Positions 34,463 through 43,275 of a stretch of 49,985 nt of DNA are shown here, in pieces. The position numbers were made by a program, and so were the translations under genes. Numbering within the stretch: the stretch's first letter is position 1; the number at the start of each line of letters is the position of its first letter. The notes beneath the pieces were generated by a model, which saw only the letters and a program-made list of their open reading frames with translations, did not search any database and was not told where the DNA came from. The stretch comes from Ignavibacteria bacterium. Its GTDB lineage: Bacteria > Bacteroidota > Ignavibacteria > Tepidaquicellales > OLB5. Where the stretch lies: NCBI GenBank assembly GCA_014879675.1, contig JACSRQ010000153.1:1-49985 (forward strand), read 5' to 3'.

Positions 34463-37400
34463 TTGACAAATCCAATTAATAAAATATTACTACTCGGTTC
34501 GGGTGCGCTTAAGATAGGCGAAGCAGGAGAGTTCGATTATTCCGGATCGCAGGCTATTAAGGCGCTTAAAGAAGAAGGCAAGTACGTGGTGCTTGTTAAT
34601 CCGAACATTGCTACGGTGCAGACCGATAAAGATCTGGCGGATAAAGTTTACCTGCTTCCGGTAAATCCCTACTTTGTTGAACAGATCATTAAGAAGGAAA
34701 AACCCGAAGGCATCATGCTTGGCTTCGGCGGGCAGACCGCGCTTAACTGCGGGCTGGAGCTGAACAGGCTCGGCATCCTGAAAAAATATAATGTGCAGGT
34801 TCTGGGCACGCAGGTCGATTCTATTAACAAGACCGAAGACCGCGAGTTGTTCGTAAAAGAGCTGCAAAAGATAAAAGTAAGGACTCCGAAAAGTATCGCA
34901 GTAAGAAACGTTAAAGCCGGTGTTAAGGCCGCGAAGGAAATTGGCTATCCCGTAATTCTAAGGGCTGGATTCACACTCGGCGGACTCGGTTCCGGGTTTG
35001 CCAACAATGAAAAAGAAATTTCAAAAGCGCTCAATGAAGCGTTTTCATATTCACCGCAGGTGCTGATAGAAGAAGATCTCAGGGGCTGGAAGGAAATTGA
35101 GTATGAGGTAGTTCGTGATTCCGCTGATAACTGCATAACAGTCTGCAACATGGAAAACTTCGATCCCTTAGGCGTACATACAGGCGAGAGCATCGTGATC
35201 GCGCCCTCACAGACCCTTTCAAATGCTGAATATCACCAGCTCAGGGATATTTCGATCAAGACTATAAGGCATTTTAAAATATTGGGTGAGTGTAACATAC
35301 AGTTCGCGCTCAATCCGCATTCAATTTCTGAAACAGGCGAGTTTGATTACCGTGTTATAGAAGTAAATGCAAGGCTATCAAGGTCATCGGCGCTGGCTTC
35401 AAAAGTTACAGGCTACCCGCTGGCATATATTGCCGCTAAGCTTGGACTTGGCTATAAGCTAACAGAGCTTGAAAACTCAATAACCAAAAAAACATATTCA
35501 TGTTTTGAGCCTGCCCTTGATTACGTTGCGCTCAAAATTCCTAGGTGGGATCTTGCCAAGTTCCCCAGGGTTGAAGAAGAGATCGGCAGCAAGATGAAAT
35601 CCGTAGGCGAAGTGATGGCTATTGGCCGCAGCTTCCCCGAAGTGCTGCAAAAAGCTATCCGTATGCTGCAGGTGGGTAAGTTCGGATTAGTGCTGAACAA
35701 ATCCAAAACGCAAACTATTAAAGAAGACATTATTACTCCCACACCGCGCAGGCTGTTCGCAATCGCAAGGGCGCTGAGGGATGGTTACACAGTAGATGAG
35801 ATCCATGAAATGTCTAAAATAGACAAGTGGTTCCTTTACCAGATAGCAAATATTGATAACTTCCGGAAGGACACGATTTCCAAAGAAGAAATTACCGCCG
35901 ATTTCCTGCTTGAAGCTAAACAGCTTGGCTACTCTGATAAACAGATCGGTGTGCTTGCAGGAAGCGATGAAGATGAGATCAGAAATATCAGGAAATCGCT
36001 GGGTGTAATGCCTGTGTTCAAGCAGATAGATACACTCGCAGCCGAATATCCCGCAGAAACCAATTACCTGTACTCAACTTATCATGGCAATGTATCTGAT
36101 ATAGAAGAAACTCCGGAGCGTGATGAAAAGAAGATCATGGTGCTTGGCTCGGGTCCGTATAAAATTGGCTCATCGGTTGAGTTTGACTGGTGCTGCGTAA
36201 CAACGGCTAAGTATCTCAAGAAATTGGGGTATAAAGTAGTGATGGTAAATTACAATCCCGAAACCGTGAGCACTGATTATGATATCTGCGACAAGCTGTA
36301 TTTTGAAGAGCTTAGCCTCGAAAGAGTGCTGGATATTTATGAGTTCGAAAAACCGCTTGGTGTGATTATTGCGATGGGCGGACAGATACCCAATAACCTT
36401 GCGCTGAAGCTTCATGAAAATAATGTATGGATACTGGGTACTTCACCGCACTCAATAGATAAATGTGAGGACAGGAATAAATTCTCATCGATCCTCGACA
36501 GGCTCGAGATCGATCAGCCTGTTTGGCAGGAGCTTGCCGACCTAAAACAGGCGAAGAAATTTTCAAACAAAATAGGCTACCCGGTTCTGATAAGGCCGTC
36601 TTATGTGCTTTCAGGCACTGCAATGAAGGTTTGCAACAATGACCGCTCACTGCAGGAATATATCAAAGAGCATGCGCAGATATCAAAAGATTTCCCCGTG
36701 GTTATATCGAAGTTTGAAGAAGGTGCAAAGGAAATTGAAATTGATGGCGTTGGCCAAAATGGTGAGCTGATAATATACGCAATATCCGAGCATGTGGAAA
36801 ATGCCGGAGTTCATTCAGGTGATGCAACACTTGCCATCCCGCCGCAAAAGCTTTATTTTGAAACAGTTCACCAAGTGAAACGTATCACCAAAGCTATTGT
36901 TAAAGAGCTCAAAATTACGGGACCGTTTAACATACAGTTTCTTGCAAAGGAAAACAGGGTGAAGGTAATTGAGTGTAACCTGCGCGCAAGCCGTTCATTC
37001 CCGTTTATTTCCAAGGCAACAAATTATAATTTTATTGATTTTGCTGTACGGTCTATTTTGGGTCATGATATTCACGGCGATTACAAAACGCTTGACCTTG
37101 ACCATATTGTGGTGAAAGCCCCGCAGTTCTCGTTTTCGAGATTGAGCGGTGCGGACCCGATATTAGGCGTGGAAATGTCTTCAACGGGCGAGGTTGCATG
37201 TTTCGGTGAATCCATGGAAGAAGCATTCCTGAAATCACTGCTTTCAACGGGTTTCCGCCTGCCGAAAAAGAATATTCTCGTAACTCTTGGTGATATTGAA
37301 GATAAGGTTGAGTTTTTAGACAGCGCAAGAAAACTCAATGAAATGGGCTTCACAATTTATGCGACCACAAATACACATAATACCCTGAAAGAGTACAAGG

Positions 37401-37669
37401 TGAAGTCTAGACTGGTATATAAGATCAACGAGAAGAAGAATCCCAACATATTGACCATGCTCGAAAAGAAACAGTTCGACCTGGTAATAAACACACAATC
37501 GATGAAGCATGAACATAAATCAATGCGCGATGGCTATATAATGCGCCGCAAAGCGATTGATTATAATATTCCGCTGATAAATAACCTTAAAATAGCAGTA
37601 CTCTTTGTAAACTCAATATATAAGTATAAGATAGAAGACTTGGAAATCAAGAGCATGGACGAGTATTAG
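34463..37669 (+). CDS. carB: carbamoyl-phosphate synthase large subunit
   Basis: 1068 residues, the full family length. Two homologous halves: the first begins KILLLGSGALKIGEAGEFDY with ATP-grasp segments (RAGFTLGGLGSGFANN, EVNARLSRSSALASK), the second begins KIMVLGSGPYKIGSSVEFDW and repeats the pattern (RPSYVLSGTAMKVC, NLRASRSFPF), with a C-terminal MGS-like allosteric domain from about 935. Makes carbamoyl phosphate from bicarbonate, ammonia from CarA, and two ATP. The start is TTG at 34463. It is followed by a strong terminator. Confidence 0.98.
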   Translation: MTNPINKILLLGSGALKIGEAGEFDYSGSQAIKALKEEGKYVVLVNPNIATVQTDKDLADKVYLLPVNPYFVEQIIKKEKPEGIMLGFGGQTALNCGLELNRLGILKKYNVQVLGTQVDSINKTEDRELFVKELQKIKVRTPKSIAVRNVKAGVKAAKEIGYPVILRAGFTLGGLGSGFANNEKEISKALNEAFSYSPQVLIEEDLRGWKEIEYEVVRDSADNCITVCNMENFDPLGVHTGESIVIAPSQTLSNAEYHQLRDISIKTIRHFKILGECNIQFALNPHSISETGEFDYRVIEVNARLSRSSALASKVTGYPLAYIAAKLGLGYKLTELENSITKKTYSCFEPALDYVALKIPRWDLAKFPRVEEEIGSKMKSVGEVMAIGRSFPEVLQKAIRMLQVGKFGLVLNKSKTQTIKEDIITPTPRRLFAIARALRDGYTVDEIHEMSKIDKWFLYQIANIDNFRKDTISKEEITADFLLEAKQLGYSDKQIGVLAGSDEDEIRNIRKSLGVMPVFKQIDTLAAEYPAETNYLYSTYHGNVSDIEETPERDEKKIMVLGSGPYKIGSSVEFDWCCVTTAKYLKKLGYKVVMVNYNPETVSTDYDICDKLYFEELSLERVLDIYEFEKPLGVIIAMGGQIPNNLALKLHENNVWILGTSPHSIDKCEDRNKFSSILDRLEIDQPVWQELADLKQAKKFSNKIGYPVLIRPSYVLSGTAMKVCNNDRSLQEYIKEHAQISKDFPVVISKFEEGAKEIEIDGVGQNGELIIYAISEHVENAGVHSGDATLAIPPQKLYFETVHQVKRITKAIVKELKITGPFNIQFLAKENRVKVIECNLRASRSFPFISKATNYNFIDFAVRSILGHDIHGDYKTLDLDHIVVKAPQFSFSRLSGADPILGVEMSSTGEVACFGESMEEAFLKSLLSTGFRLPKKNILVTLGDIEDKVEFLDSARKLNEMGFTIYATTNTHNTLKEYKVKSRLVYKINEKKNPNILTMLEKKQFDLVINTQSMKHEHKSMRDGYIMRRKAIDYNIPLINNLKIAVLFVNSIYKYKIEDLEIKSMDEY

Positions 37670-37690
37670 CCGGTTTTCTGAAGCAATTTC

Positions 37691-37716
37691 AGCCCCGTAA
37701 ATTACGGGGCTTTTTT
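37691..37716 (+). terminator. terminator of carB
   Basis: Perfect 10-bp stem AGCCCCGTAA / TTACGGGGCT (37691-37700 and 37702-37711) followed by TTTTT, 21 bases after the carB stop. Confidence 0.92.
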
Positions 37717-37758
37717 ATTATGTTTTTATATTTAGCCAATACTGATAAATTTGGAAAT

Positions 37759-38538
37759 ATGGGTTACTATTTTAGATATCTTCTTGTCTTTAGTTTACTG
37801 TTCGTTTTCAGCGGGAGCCTCAGCTCGCAGAGATCAAGATCGGTGCCAAAAGATATACAGGTAACCACCTATGTTACCGATAAAACCGGAACTCTTACAT
37901 CTTCCCAGCTGAAAGATCTTGAAACCAAACTTGCAGCATTTGATAAGGAAACCTCAACGCAAATAGTTGTGTGGATGGAAGCCTCGCTTAACGGTAATTC
38001 TGTTGAAGACAGGTCATACGAGATTGCAGAGCAAAACGGCATTGGCAGAAAAGGTAAAGATAACGGTGTTCTGCTTTATATTGCTAAGGATGACAGGAAG
38101 CTGAGGATAGAAGTAGGCTACGGACTCGAAGGTGCGCTCACGGATGCGCTCAGCAGCCAGATCATAAGGAATGAGATTACACCACAGTTTAAAAAGGGCA
38201 GTTTCTACGGCGGAATAAACGCCGGCGTTGATGCCATAATGAAAGCTACTAAAGGCGAGTACACCGCAGAAGATGAAGATAAGAACAGTGGCGAGGGTCC
38301 AAAAATTTGCTGCATTCCTTTCCCGATATTCATCGTGGCAATTATATTCATCTTCATATTTGTATTGCCCATAATGTCCAGATTATTCGGCGGTAAGGGC
38401 CGCAAGAACAGCAATTGGTGGTGGACAGGCGGCAGCGGCTCCGGCTGGTCATCCGGTAGCGGAAGTTCATGGAGCGGCGGCGGATTCTCCGGCGGCGGCG
38501 GTTCATTTGGCGGTGGCGGCTCAAGCGGGTCATGGTAG
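37759..38538 (+). CDS. TPM-domain membrane protein with Gly/Ser-rich tail
   Basis: 259 residues from the ATG at 37759. An in-frame ATG at 37720 lies in the T-run of the carB terminator and is less likely. Signal peptide (YLLVFSLLFVFSGSLSSQ), then a TPM domain (residues about 30-165) with DKTGTLTSSQLKDLETKLAA, QIVVWMEASLNG, GVLLYIAKDDRKLRIEVGYG and the LTDALSSQIIRNEI segment. One membrane helix (IPFPIFIVAIIFIFIFVL) precedes a tail of Gly, Ser and Trp (GGGGSFGGGG). This is the exported member of the usual LemA-neighbour pair; LemA itself is not present. Its biochemical role is not settled in the literature I know. Confidence 0.9.
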   Translation: MGYYFRYLLVFSLLFVFSGSLSSQRSRSVPKDIQVTTYVTDKTGTLTSSQLKDLETKLAAFDKETSTQIVVWMEASLNGNSVEDRSYEIAEQNGIGRKGKDNGVLLYIAKDDRKLRIEVGYGLEGALTDALSSQIIRNEITPQFKKGSFYGGINAGVDAIMKATKGEYTAEDEDKNSGEGPKICCIPFPIFIVAIIFIFIFVLPIMSRLFGGKGRKNSNWWWTGGSGSGWSSGSGSSWSGGGFSGGGGSFGGGGSSGSW

Positions 38539-38545
38539 CTCTTTT

Positions 38546-38622
38546 CAAATAGCAAATAGCAAAGAGCAAATAACAGACAACAAAGTGTAAATACCAAATA
38601 ACAAATAGCAAATAACAGACAA
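38546..38622 (+). repeat. heptanucleotide tandem repeat array (11 units)
   Basis: Eleven units of 7 bases in perfect register, mostly CAAATAG, CAAATAA, CAAAGAG or CAGACAA, between the two TPM genes. The order CAAATAG..CAAATAA..CAGACAA occurs twice (38553-38580 and 38602-38622), which suggests block duplication. Not within a coding region. Confidence 0.88.
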
Positions 38623-38654
38623 AATCAAAGCAAGGAAGTAAAATTTCTTTAAGG

Positions 38655-39125
38655 ATGAGCAAAAGCAAAGAGTGGATAAATAAATATTTTTCAGAAGATG
38701 AGCTGAAGGATATACAGGCGGCTGCCGATGAGGTGGAGCGTAGCACTGTGGGGGAGATCGTGCTCAGCTTCAGGAATAAAAAGTCACTACTCGAAAAGCT
38801 TTATACAAACCATGAGCTTGCTATGAAGGATTTCAATTCGCTTGGCGTTGTAGCAACCAAAGAGCGCACAGGAGTTCTTGTGTTCCTGTTGTTTGAAGAA
38901 AGATATTTTGATATTATTGCCGATGAAGGTATTTACAGGAAGATCAATGACAGCGTTTGGAATGAAATTGAAGTGAAGCTTAAGGAAGAGTTCCGCGAAG
39001 GGCATTATGCCGCAGGAGTTATTGCGCTAATAAAAAGGATTGGTGATATATTGTGTGCTGAATTCCCGACCCGCGCCGGCGCCGATAACGATGACGAAAT
39101 CGACCGCGAAATAGTGATACAATGA
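38655..39125 (+). CDS. TPM-domain soluble protein
   Basis: 156 residues, no signal peptide. TPM domain throughout: STVGEIVLSFRNKKSL, TKERTGVLVFLLFEERYFDI, IIADEGIYRKINDSVWNE, FREGHYAAGVIALIKRIGDI. This is the soluble partner often next to the membrane TPM protein. The C-terminal tail is acidic (DNDDEIDREI). Start ATG at 38655, with AAGGATG upstream. It is separated from the upstream gene by the heptamer array. Function unknown beyond family level. Confidence 0.88.
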   Translation: MSKSKEWINKYFSEDELKDIQAAADEVERSTVGEIVLSFRNKKSLLEKLYTNHELAMKDFNSLGVVATKERTGVLVFLLFEERYFDIIADEGIYRKINDSVWNEIEVKLKEEFREGHYAAGVIALIKRIGDILCAEFPTRAGADNDDEIDREIVIQ

Positions 39126-39154
39126 GAAGTTTGCGGGCTTACTACTTTTGTTTC

Positions 39155-39365
39155 TTAGTAGCACAGACATTTAGAAGAGCTCCGTAATTAGTAGCACAGA
39201 CATTCTTGTCTGTGTATCATGCTTCTAAACTAGCTTTTAGTAGCACAGACATTTAGAAGAGTACTCCGTGATTAGTAGCACAGACATTCCTGTCTGTGTA
39301 CATATGATTTCTTTTTAGTAGCACACATTTATATGAGTACTACGTGATTAGTAACACAAATATTT
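39155..39365 (+). repeat. REP array upstream of the RAYT gene (~80-bp composite units)
   Basis: Six copies of the core TTAGTAGCACAGACATT or a decayed form, arranged as truncated copy, then full palindrome, then truncated, then full: starts at 39155, 39188 (full, to 39214), 39237, 39272 (full, 39274-39298), 39315 and 39348. Two or three units of about 80 bp result. The full copy is a hairpin with a CACAGACA / TGTCTGTG stem. Confidence 0.88.
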
Positions 39366-39468
39366 AGAATTCACTCCGTGACCTGTCTGTGAAAAATGTA
39401 CTTTAAATAATACCTTAAAATTCCAAACTGCTGCAAAAAAAAATATTCAAAATCTTTAAATAACACCC

Positions 39469-39915
39469 ATGCTCAAAATAACAAAAAGAAATCTGCCCCA
39501 CTGGGAATTGCCCGGTTCTGTTTACTTCGTGACATTTGATGTGCTTACTGGAGTGTTGAATGATGATGAGATAATCCTTGTCAAAGAACACTTAGTTGAA
39601 GGAAAAAATAAGTTTTACACTTTGCATGCTGCAGTTGTTATGAATACTCATGTTCATGCTATATTCAGACCAGCCGAAGGCTTTACGCTGTCAAGGATCT
39701 TGAAGGGAATGAAGGGCGTTAGTGCAAATAAGCTAAACCATAAAAGGGGTACCAAAGGCAGTGTATGGCAGGATGAATCATTTGATAGGATTCTGCGTGA
39801 CGAGAAAGAGTATATAGAAAAAGTACAGTATATGCTTAATAATCCAATAAAGGCCGGATTAACAGAAGATACATGGAACTACATAGGGTGGTATTTTAAT
39901 GATGAAATTGAGTGA
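39469..39915 (+). CDS. REP-associated tyrosine transposase (RAYT)
   Basis: 148 residues, IS200/IS605-type Y1 domain. Marks: His-Val-His at 61-63 (the metal-binding HUH pair, in MNTHVHAIF), GSVWQDESFDRIL (97-109), and the helix DEKEYIEKVQYMLNNPIKAG, with Tyr115 as the likely nucleophile and NNP-x-K-A-G as the family signature. No left and right IS ends are seen. The gene is flanked by REPs in inverted orientation (39155-39365 and 39931-40052), the mark of a RAYT that mobilises REPs rather than itself. No insertion-site duplication can be seen. Start ATG at 39469. Confidence 0.95.
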   Translation: MLKITKRNLPHWELPGSVYFVTFDVLTGVLNDDEIILVKEHLVEGKNKFYTLHAAVVMNTHVHAIFRPAEGFTLSRILKGMKGVSANKLNHKRGTKGSVWQDESFDRILRDEKEYIEKVQYMLNNPIKAGLTEDTWNYIGWYFNDEIE

Positions 39916-39930
39916 TTGTTGATTTTAATT

Positions 39931-40052
39931 AGTCACAGATAGGAATGTCTGTGCTAGTAGTTTCGTTGATGTTTTATCAACACAGACAAGAATGTCTGTG
40001 CTACTGGTTTTGTTTGAGTTTATTAATCACAGACAGGAATGTCTGTGCTACT
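39931..40052 (-). repeat. REP palindromes downstream of the RAYT gene (inverted)
   Basis: Three copies (39931-39959, 39981-40005 and 40028-40052) each containing a CACAGACA-loop-TGTCTGTG palindrome followed by GCTACT. The last is the exact reverse complement of the upstream copy at 39274-39298, over 25 bases. Spacing about 49 and 47 bases. Confidence 0.9.
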
Positions 40053-40101
40053 GTTACTGGATAAAATGTTAAAATGCCGCGGGTAAACTGTTATTGTTGA
40101 T

Positions 40102-41502
40102 CTACTCGCGGCGGTCTTTATGCTTGGCTTTGAATGCAAGTGTGAGCGGGACGCCGATAAATCCAAACTCATCCCTTATCTTATGCTCAAGAAACCGTTT
40201 ATAATTTACCTCGATCTCGTTCGGCAGATTTGAGAAAAATCCGATCACCGGGGGTGATTTCTGAAGCTGAGTAATATAATTCAGCTTTATCTCTTTATGC
40301 GTTTTTGATCTCGGTGGGAATGCTTTAATGTATGGACCGAGCTTCGCGTTCAGCTCGCTGGTTTTCACTTCCTTGCTTCTTTCATTATACACTTCGATAG
40401 CGAGATCCATAATTTTCGATATACGCTGCTTCGTGATAGCCGATGTAAAGATAAACGGCATGTAATCAAATGTCTTAAGGTGTTCTTTTACTTTATCTTC
40501 AAATATCTTTGCGGTTTTGCTGTCTTTTTCGATCAGATCCCACTTGTTAATTACAATCATAATGCCTTTTTTAAGCTCAGCGGCTTTCGCAATGATCTCC
40601 ACATCTTCTTTGCTGAGTTTAAATATCGCCATGGCAGGATCGATATACTTTGAAAGTTTGGTTACAATAGTGGTACCATCAATTACTATAACTGCAACAT
40701 CACATCTTTCCATTGCCCTGTGTGTACGCAGTGCCGAAAAATATTCAAGGCTCTCCGCGCGCTTGATGCGGCTCTTCTTGCGCAAGCCTGCGGTATCAAT
40801 TAAAGTAATATCCTGACCGTGGTATTTTATGATGGTATCGATGGAATCCCTAGTGGTACCGGGTATATCAGTTACGATGTTACGGTTTGATTGTGTAAGC
40901 GCGTTCGAAATGGAGGATTTACCTGCATTAGGCCTGCCTATTATTGCAAGCTTAACAGTAAGGTTCTCTTCTTCATTTAATTCTGCCGAGATACCGTCGG
41001 TAATTCTATCCAGCAGGTCGCCGGAGCTTCTGCCGACCAGCGCCGATACTTCCATCGGGTCACCGAGACCAAGCCTGAGGAATTCCGCCCTGTTTGCCTC
41101 ATCCTTTTTGGAATCAACCTTATTGCAAACCAGAATTACAGCTTTGTGTTTGTTATCTTCGCGGTTAGCTTCTTTGCGCAGCAGCTTTGCGATCTCAAGA
41201 TCAAGCGGAGTAAGCCCGCTTTTGGCATCAACTACGAAAAGGATCACATCAGCTTCATCGATCGATATTTTAACCTGCTCGCGAATTGCGGCTTCGAATT
41301 TATCCTTGCTTCCGGGCACGTAGCCGCCGGTATCGATTAAGAAAAATTTCTTACCGTTCCATTCAGCTTCGCCGTAATTTCTGTCACGGGTAACGCCGGG
41401 CATATCGTGGACTATCGCGGTTTTTTTGCCGGTAAGCCGGTTAAAAAGCGACGATTTGCCAACGTTTGGCCTCCCTATTATTGCTGCAATTTTTTGTGAC
41501 AT
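40102..41502 (-). CDS. der: ribosome-assembly GTPase Der
   Basis: 466 residues. Two tandem G domains and a C-terminal KH-like domain. First domain: [12 protein letters not shown] (10-21), DTGG (57-60), NKVD (127-130). Second: [12 protein letters not shown] (189-200), DTAG (236-239), NKWD (319-322). Acts in 50S ribosome assembly. The second domain has an extra ~17 residues around 279-296 ([18 protein letters not shown]) between the VIDGT strand and the switch helix, which E. coli Der lacks. Start ATG at 41502. Confidence 0.97.
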   Translation of the reverse strand: MSQKIAAIIGRPNVGKSSLFNRLTGKKTAIVHDMPGVTRDRNYGEAEWNGKKFFLIDTGGYVPGSKDKFEAAIREQVKISIDEADVILFVVDAKSGLTPLDLEIAKLLRKEANREDNKHKAVILVCNKVDSKKDEANRAEFLRLGLGDPMEVSALVGRSSGDLLDRITDGISAELNEEENLTVKLAIIGRPNAGKSSISNALTQSNRNIVTDIPGTTRDSIDTIIKYHGQDITLIDTAGLRKKSRIKRAESLEYFSALRTHRAMERCDVAVIVIDGTTIVTKLSKYIDPAMAIFKLSKEDVEIIAKAAELKKGIMIVINKWDLIEKDSKTAKIFEDKVKEHLKTFDYMPFIFTSAITKQRISKIMDLAIEVYNERSKEVKTSELNAKLGPYIKAFPPRSKTHKEIKLNYITQLQKSPPVIGFFSNLPNEIEVNYKRFLEHKIRDEFGFIGVPLTLAFKAKHKDRRE

Positions 41503-41536
41503 ATTGTTTACTGAAATTAAATGAAAAGACGGGTTA

Positions 41537-42514
41537 CTAGCTTATCCTTCCGGCTATGAAGTCGACAAACTTCTCCATGGTATCTTTGGTTTCGGAAGGT
41601 TTGAAATCTTTAATTTTAGATTTCGCTACGCTGCAGTATTCTGCGGTTTTTTGAACTGTGTATTCAATGCCGTTATGCTCTTTGATAAAATCCATAACAA
41701 TTGACCGGCTTTTTGAAAAAGTACCGTTCTTTACAACGCTTACAATTTCTTTCGCTTCTTTTTTGGTGGCGCTGTTAAGCGAGTGTATCAGCGGCAGTGT
41801 AAACTTCTTTTCCTTCAGGTCAGAGCCCGATGATTTGCCCATAATTTTCTTCTTGCCAATATAATCAAGCACATCATCCCTTAGCTGGAAAGCAATGCCG
41901 ATATTCTCGCCGAACTCGCTTAATAGCGCGATCTCGTTCTTATCCTTCGATGTACTTGCCGCGCCAAGCTCGCAGCATGCGGTAATGAGTGAAGCTGTCT
42001 TATCTGAAATTATCCTGAAATATGTTTCTTCGTCAACTTCCAGCTTGCGGTTCTTCTGTATCTGCAGCAGTTCGCCTTCGCTCATACGTTTTACCGCGCG
42101 GGAAGTTATCTTCAGAAATCCGCATTCATCGTTTTCAAGCGCAAGCAGCAAACCGCGTGAAAGCATGTAATCGCCCATCAGCACGGCTATCTTGTTCTTC
42201 CACACCGCGTTTATTGAAGCCAGCCCCCTGCGGGTTTTGGCGTCATCAACAACATCATCATGGATAAGTGTTGCTGTATGCAGCATTTCAACCAATGTGG
42301 CAGCAGTAAATGAGCGGGTGTTAACCTCTCCGCAGAGCTTTGCCGAGAGCATCACAAGTATCGGCCTTATCTTCTTGCCTTTTTGCCGCAGTATATACTT
42401 GCTGATAAGATCGACAAGCGCAACTTTTGATCTTATCGCCTCACGGAAGTGCGACTTGAATTCATCAAGCTCTTTTTCAACGGGTTCCGAAATTTTCTTA
42501 AGGTCCAGGTCCAT
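41537..42514 (-). CDS. polyprenyl (long-chain isoprenoid) diphosphate synthase
   Basis: 325 residues. Trans-type prenyl chain elongation. First Asp-rich motif LIHDDVVDDAKTRRG (about 90-104), second FQLRDDVLDYIG (about 207-218), with GDYMLSRGL between. Length and sequence fit IspB/HepT-type enzymes that make the side chain of menaquinone or ubiquinone; the chain length cannot be read with certainty. The start ATG overlaps the stop of tatC by one base (TAATG), so the two are coupled. Confidence 0.93.
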   Translation of the reverse strand: MDLDLKKISEPVEKELDEFKSHFREAIRSKVALVDLISKYILRQKGKKIRPILVMLSAKLCGEVNTRSFTAATLVEMLHTATLIHDDVVDDAKTRRGLASINAVWKNKIAVLMGDYMLSRGLLLALENDECGFLKITSRAVKRMSEGELLQIQKNRKLEVDEETYFRIISDKTASLITACCELGAASTSKDKNEIALLSEFGENIGIAFQLRDDVLDYIGKKKIMGKSSGSDLKEKKFTLPLIHSLNSATKKEAKEIVSVVKNGTFSKSRSIVMDFIKEHNGIEYTVQKTAEYCSVAKSKIKDFKPSETKDTMEKFVDFIAGRIS

Positions 42515-43272
42515 TAATCTGACTTTTTGGGCTGCGAGAGTTTTGAAATTATAATACTGATCTCGTAAAGTATAACAAGCGGAATACCCAGCAGAAGCTG
42601 GCTTGTGATATCGGGGCTGGGTGTTAATATTCCCGCCAGGATAAGGATAATTATTACAGCATGTTTCCTGTACCTTCTCATGAATTTTGGAGTAAGGATT
42701 CCAAGCTTTGATAAGAAGAATGAAACCATTGGCAGCTCAAAAACAACACCGGCTGCCAGCATAACCGAGATCACAAAGCTGAAATATTCATCAACGGCAA
42801 TTGTGTTTGTAATTGCTTCTGTTCCGAACTCCGCGAAAAATCCCAATGCTGTTGGCAGCATAACAAAATAAGCAAATGATATGCCTGCCAGGAAACACAG
42901 GGAAGAGAATATTACTATTGAAGAAATGTATCTTCTTTCGCCGGGAAGAAGGCCTGGCTCAATGAATTTCCAAAACTGGTAGAACAGGTTAGGAATGCTG
43001 AGTATCACACCGCAAACCAGAATAACCTCGAAATAGAGTACAAGCTGTCCGTACGGCTTAAGATTTATCAGCACAAGCGGCGGAATAGTTTTGGCGGCAG
43101 GTGAAAGCAGGAAATCGTTCATGATATAATCGATGAATATAGCCGCAACAATACCGCCTGCAGCAACACCAATTACAGCTTTTATTAAACGCCATCTCAG
43201 CTCTTCCAGGTGTTCCCAGAAGCTCATCTCAGCTACACCGCCAGTTTCCGGCATCCCGGTTTCTTCAGACAT
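42514..43272 (-). CDS. tatC: twin-arginine translocase subunit TatC
   Basis: 252 residues with six membrane segments. Core of the Tat export channel for folded proteins. Marks: FWEHLEELRWRLIKAV at the N-terminus (family signature), and FYQFWKFIEPGLLPGERRYI before the third segment, with conserved Glu and Pro. No TatA or TatB is in the window. It follows an orphan gene by 3 bases and is coupled to the prenyl synthase. Start ATG at 43272. Confidence 0.96.
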   Translation of the reverse strand: MSEETGMPETGGVAEMSFWEHLEELRWRLIKAVIGVAAGGIVAAIFIDYIMNDFLLSPAAKTIPPLVLINLKPYGQLVLYFEVILVCGVILSIPNLFYQFWKFIEPGLLPGERRYISSIVIFSSLCFLAGISFAYFVMLPTALGFFAEFGTEAITNTIAVDEYFSFVISVMLAAGVVFELPMVSFFLSKLGILTPKFMRRYRKHAVIIILILAGILTPSPDITSQLLLGIPLVILYEISIIISKLSQPKKSD

Positions 43273-43275
43273 AAA

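Noticed and set aside
37720-37758. Earlier ATG for the TPM membrane protein
   Set aside because: It follows immediately after the T-run of the carB terminator, and the later ATG at 37759 directly precedes the signal peptide.
38205-38746. Two 130-residue Pro/Arg-rich frames on the minus strand
   Set aside because: They are the antisense of the Gly/Ser-rich tail of the TPM protein and of the heptamer array; composition follows the sense strand.
39155-40052. Possible CRISPR array (repeated CACAGACA units)
   Set aside because: The units are palindromic, spacing is uneven, orientation flips around the gene, spacers are not unique, and a RAYT sits between them. This is a REP system.
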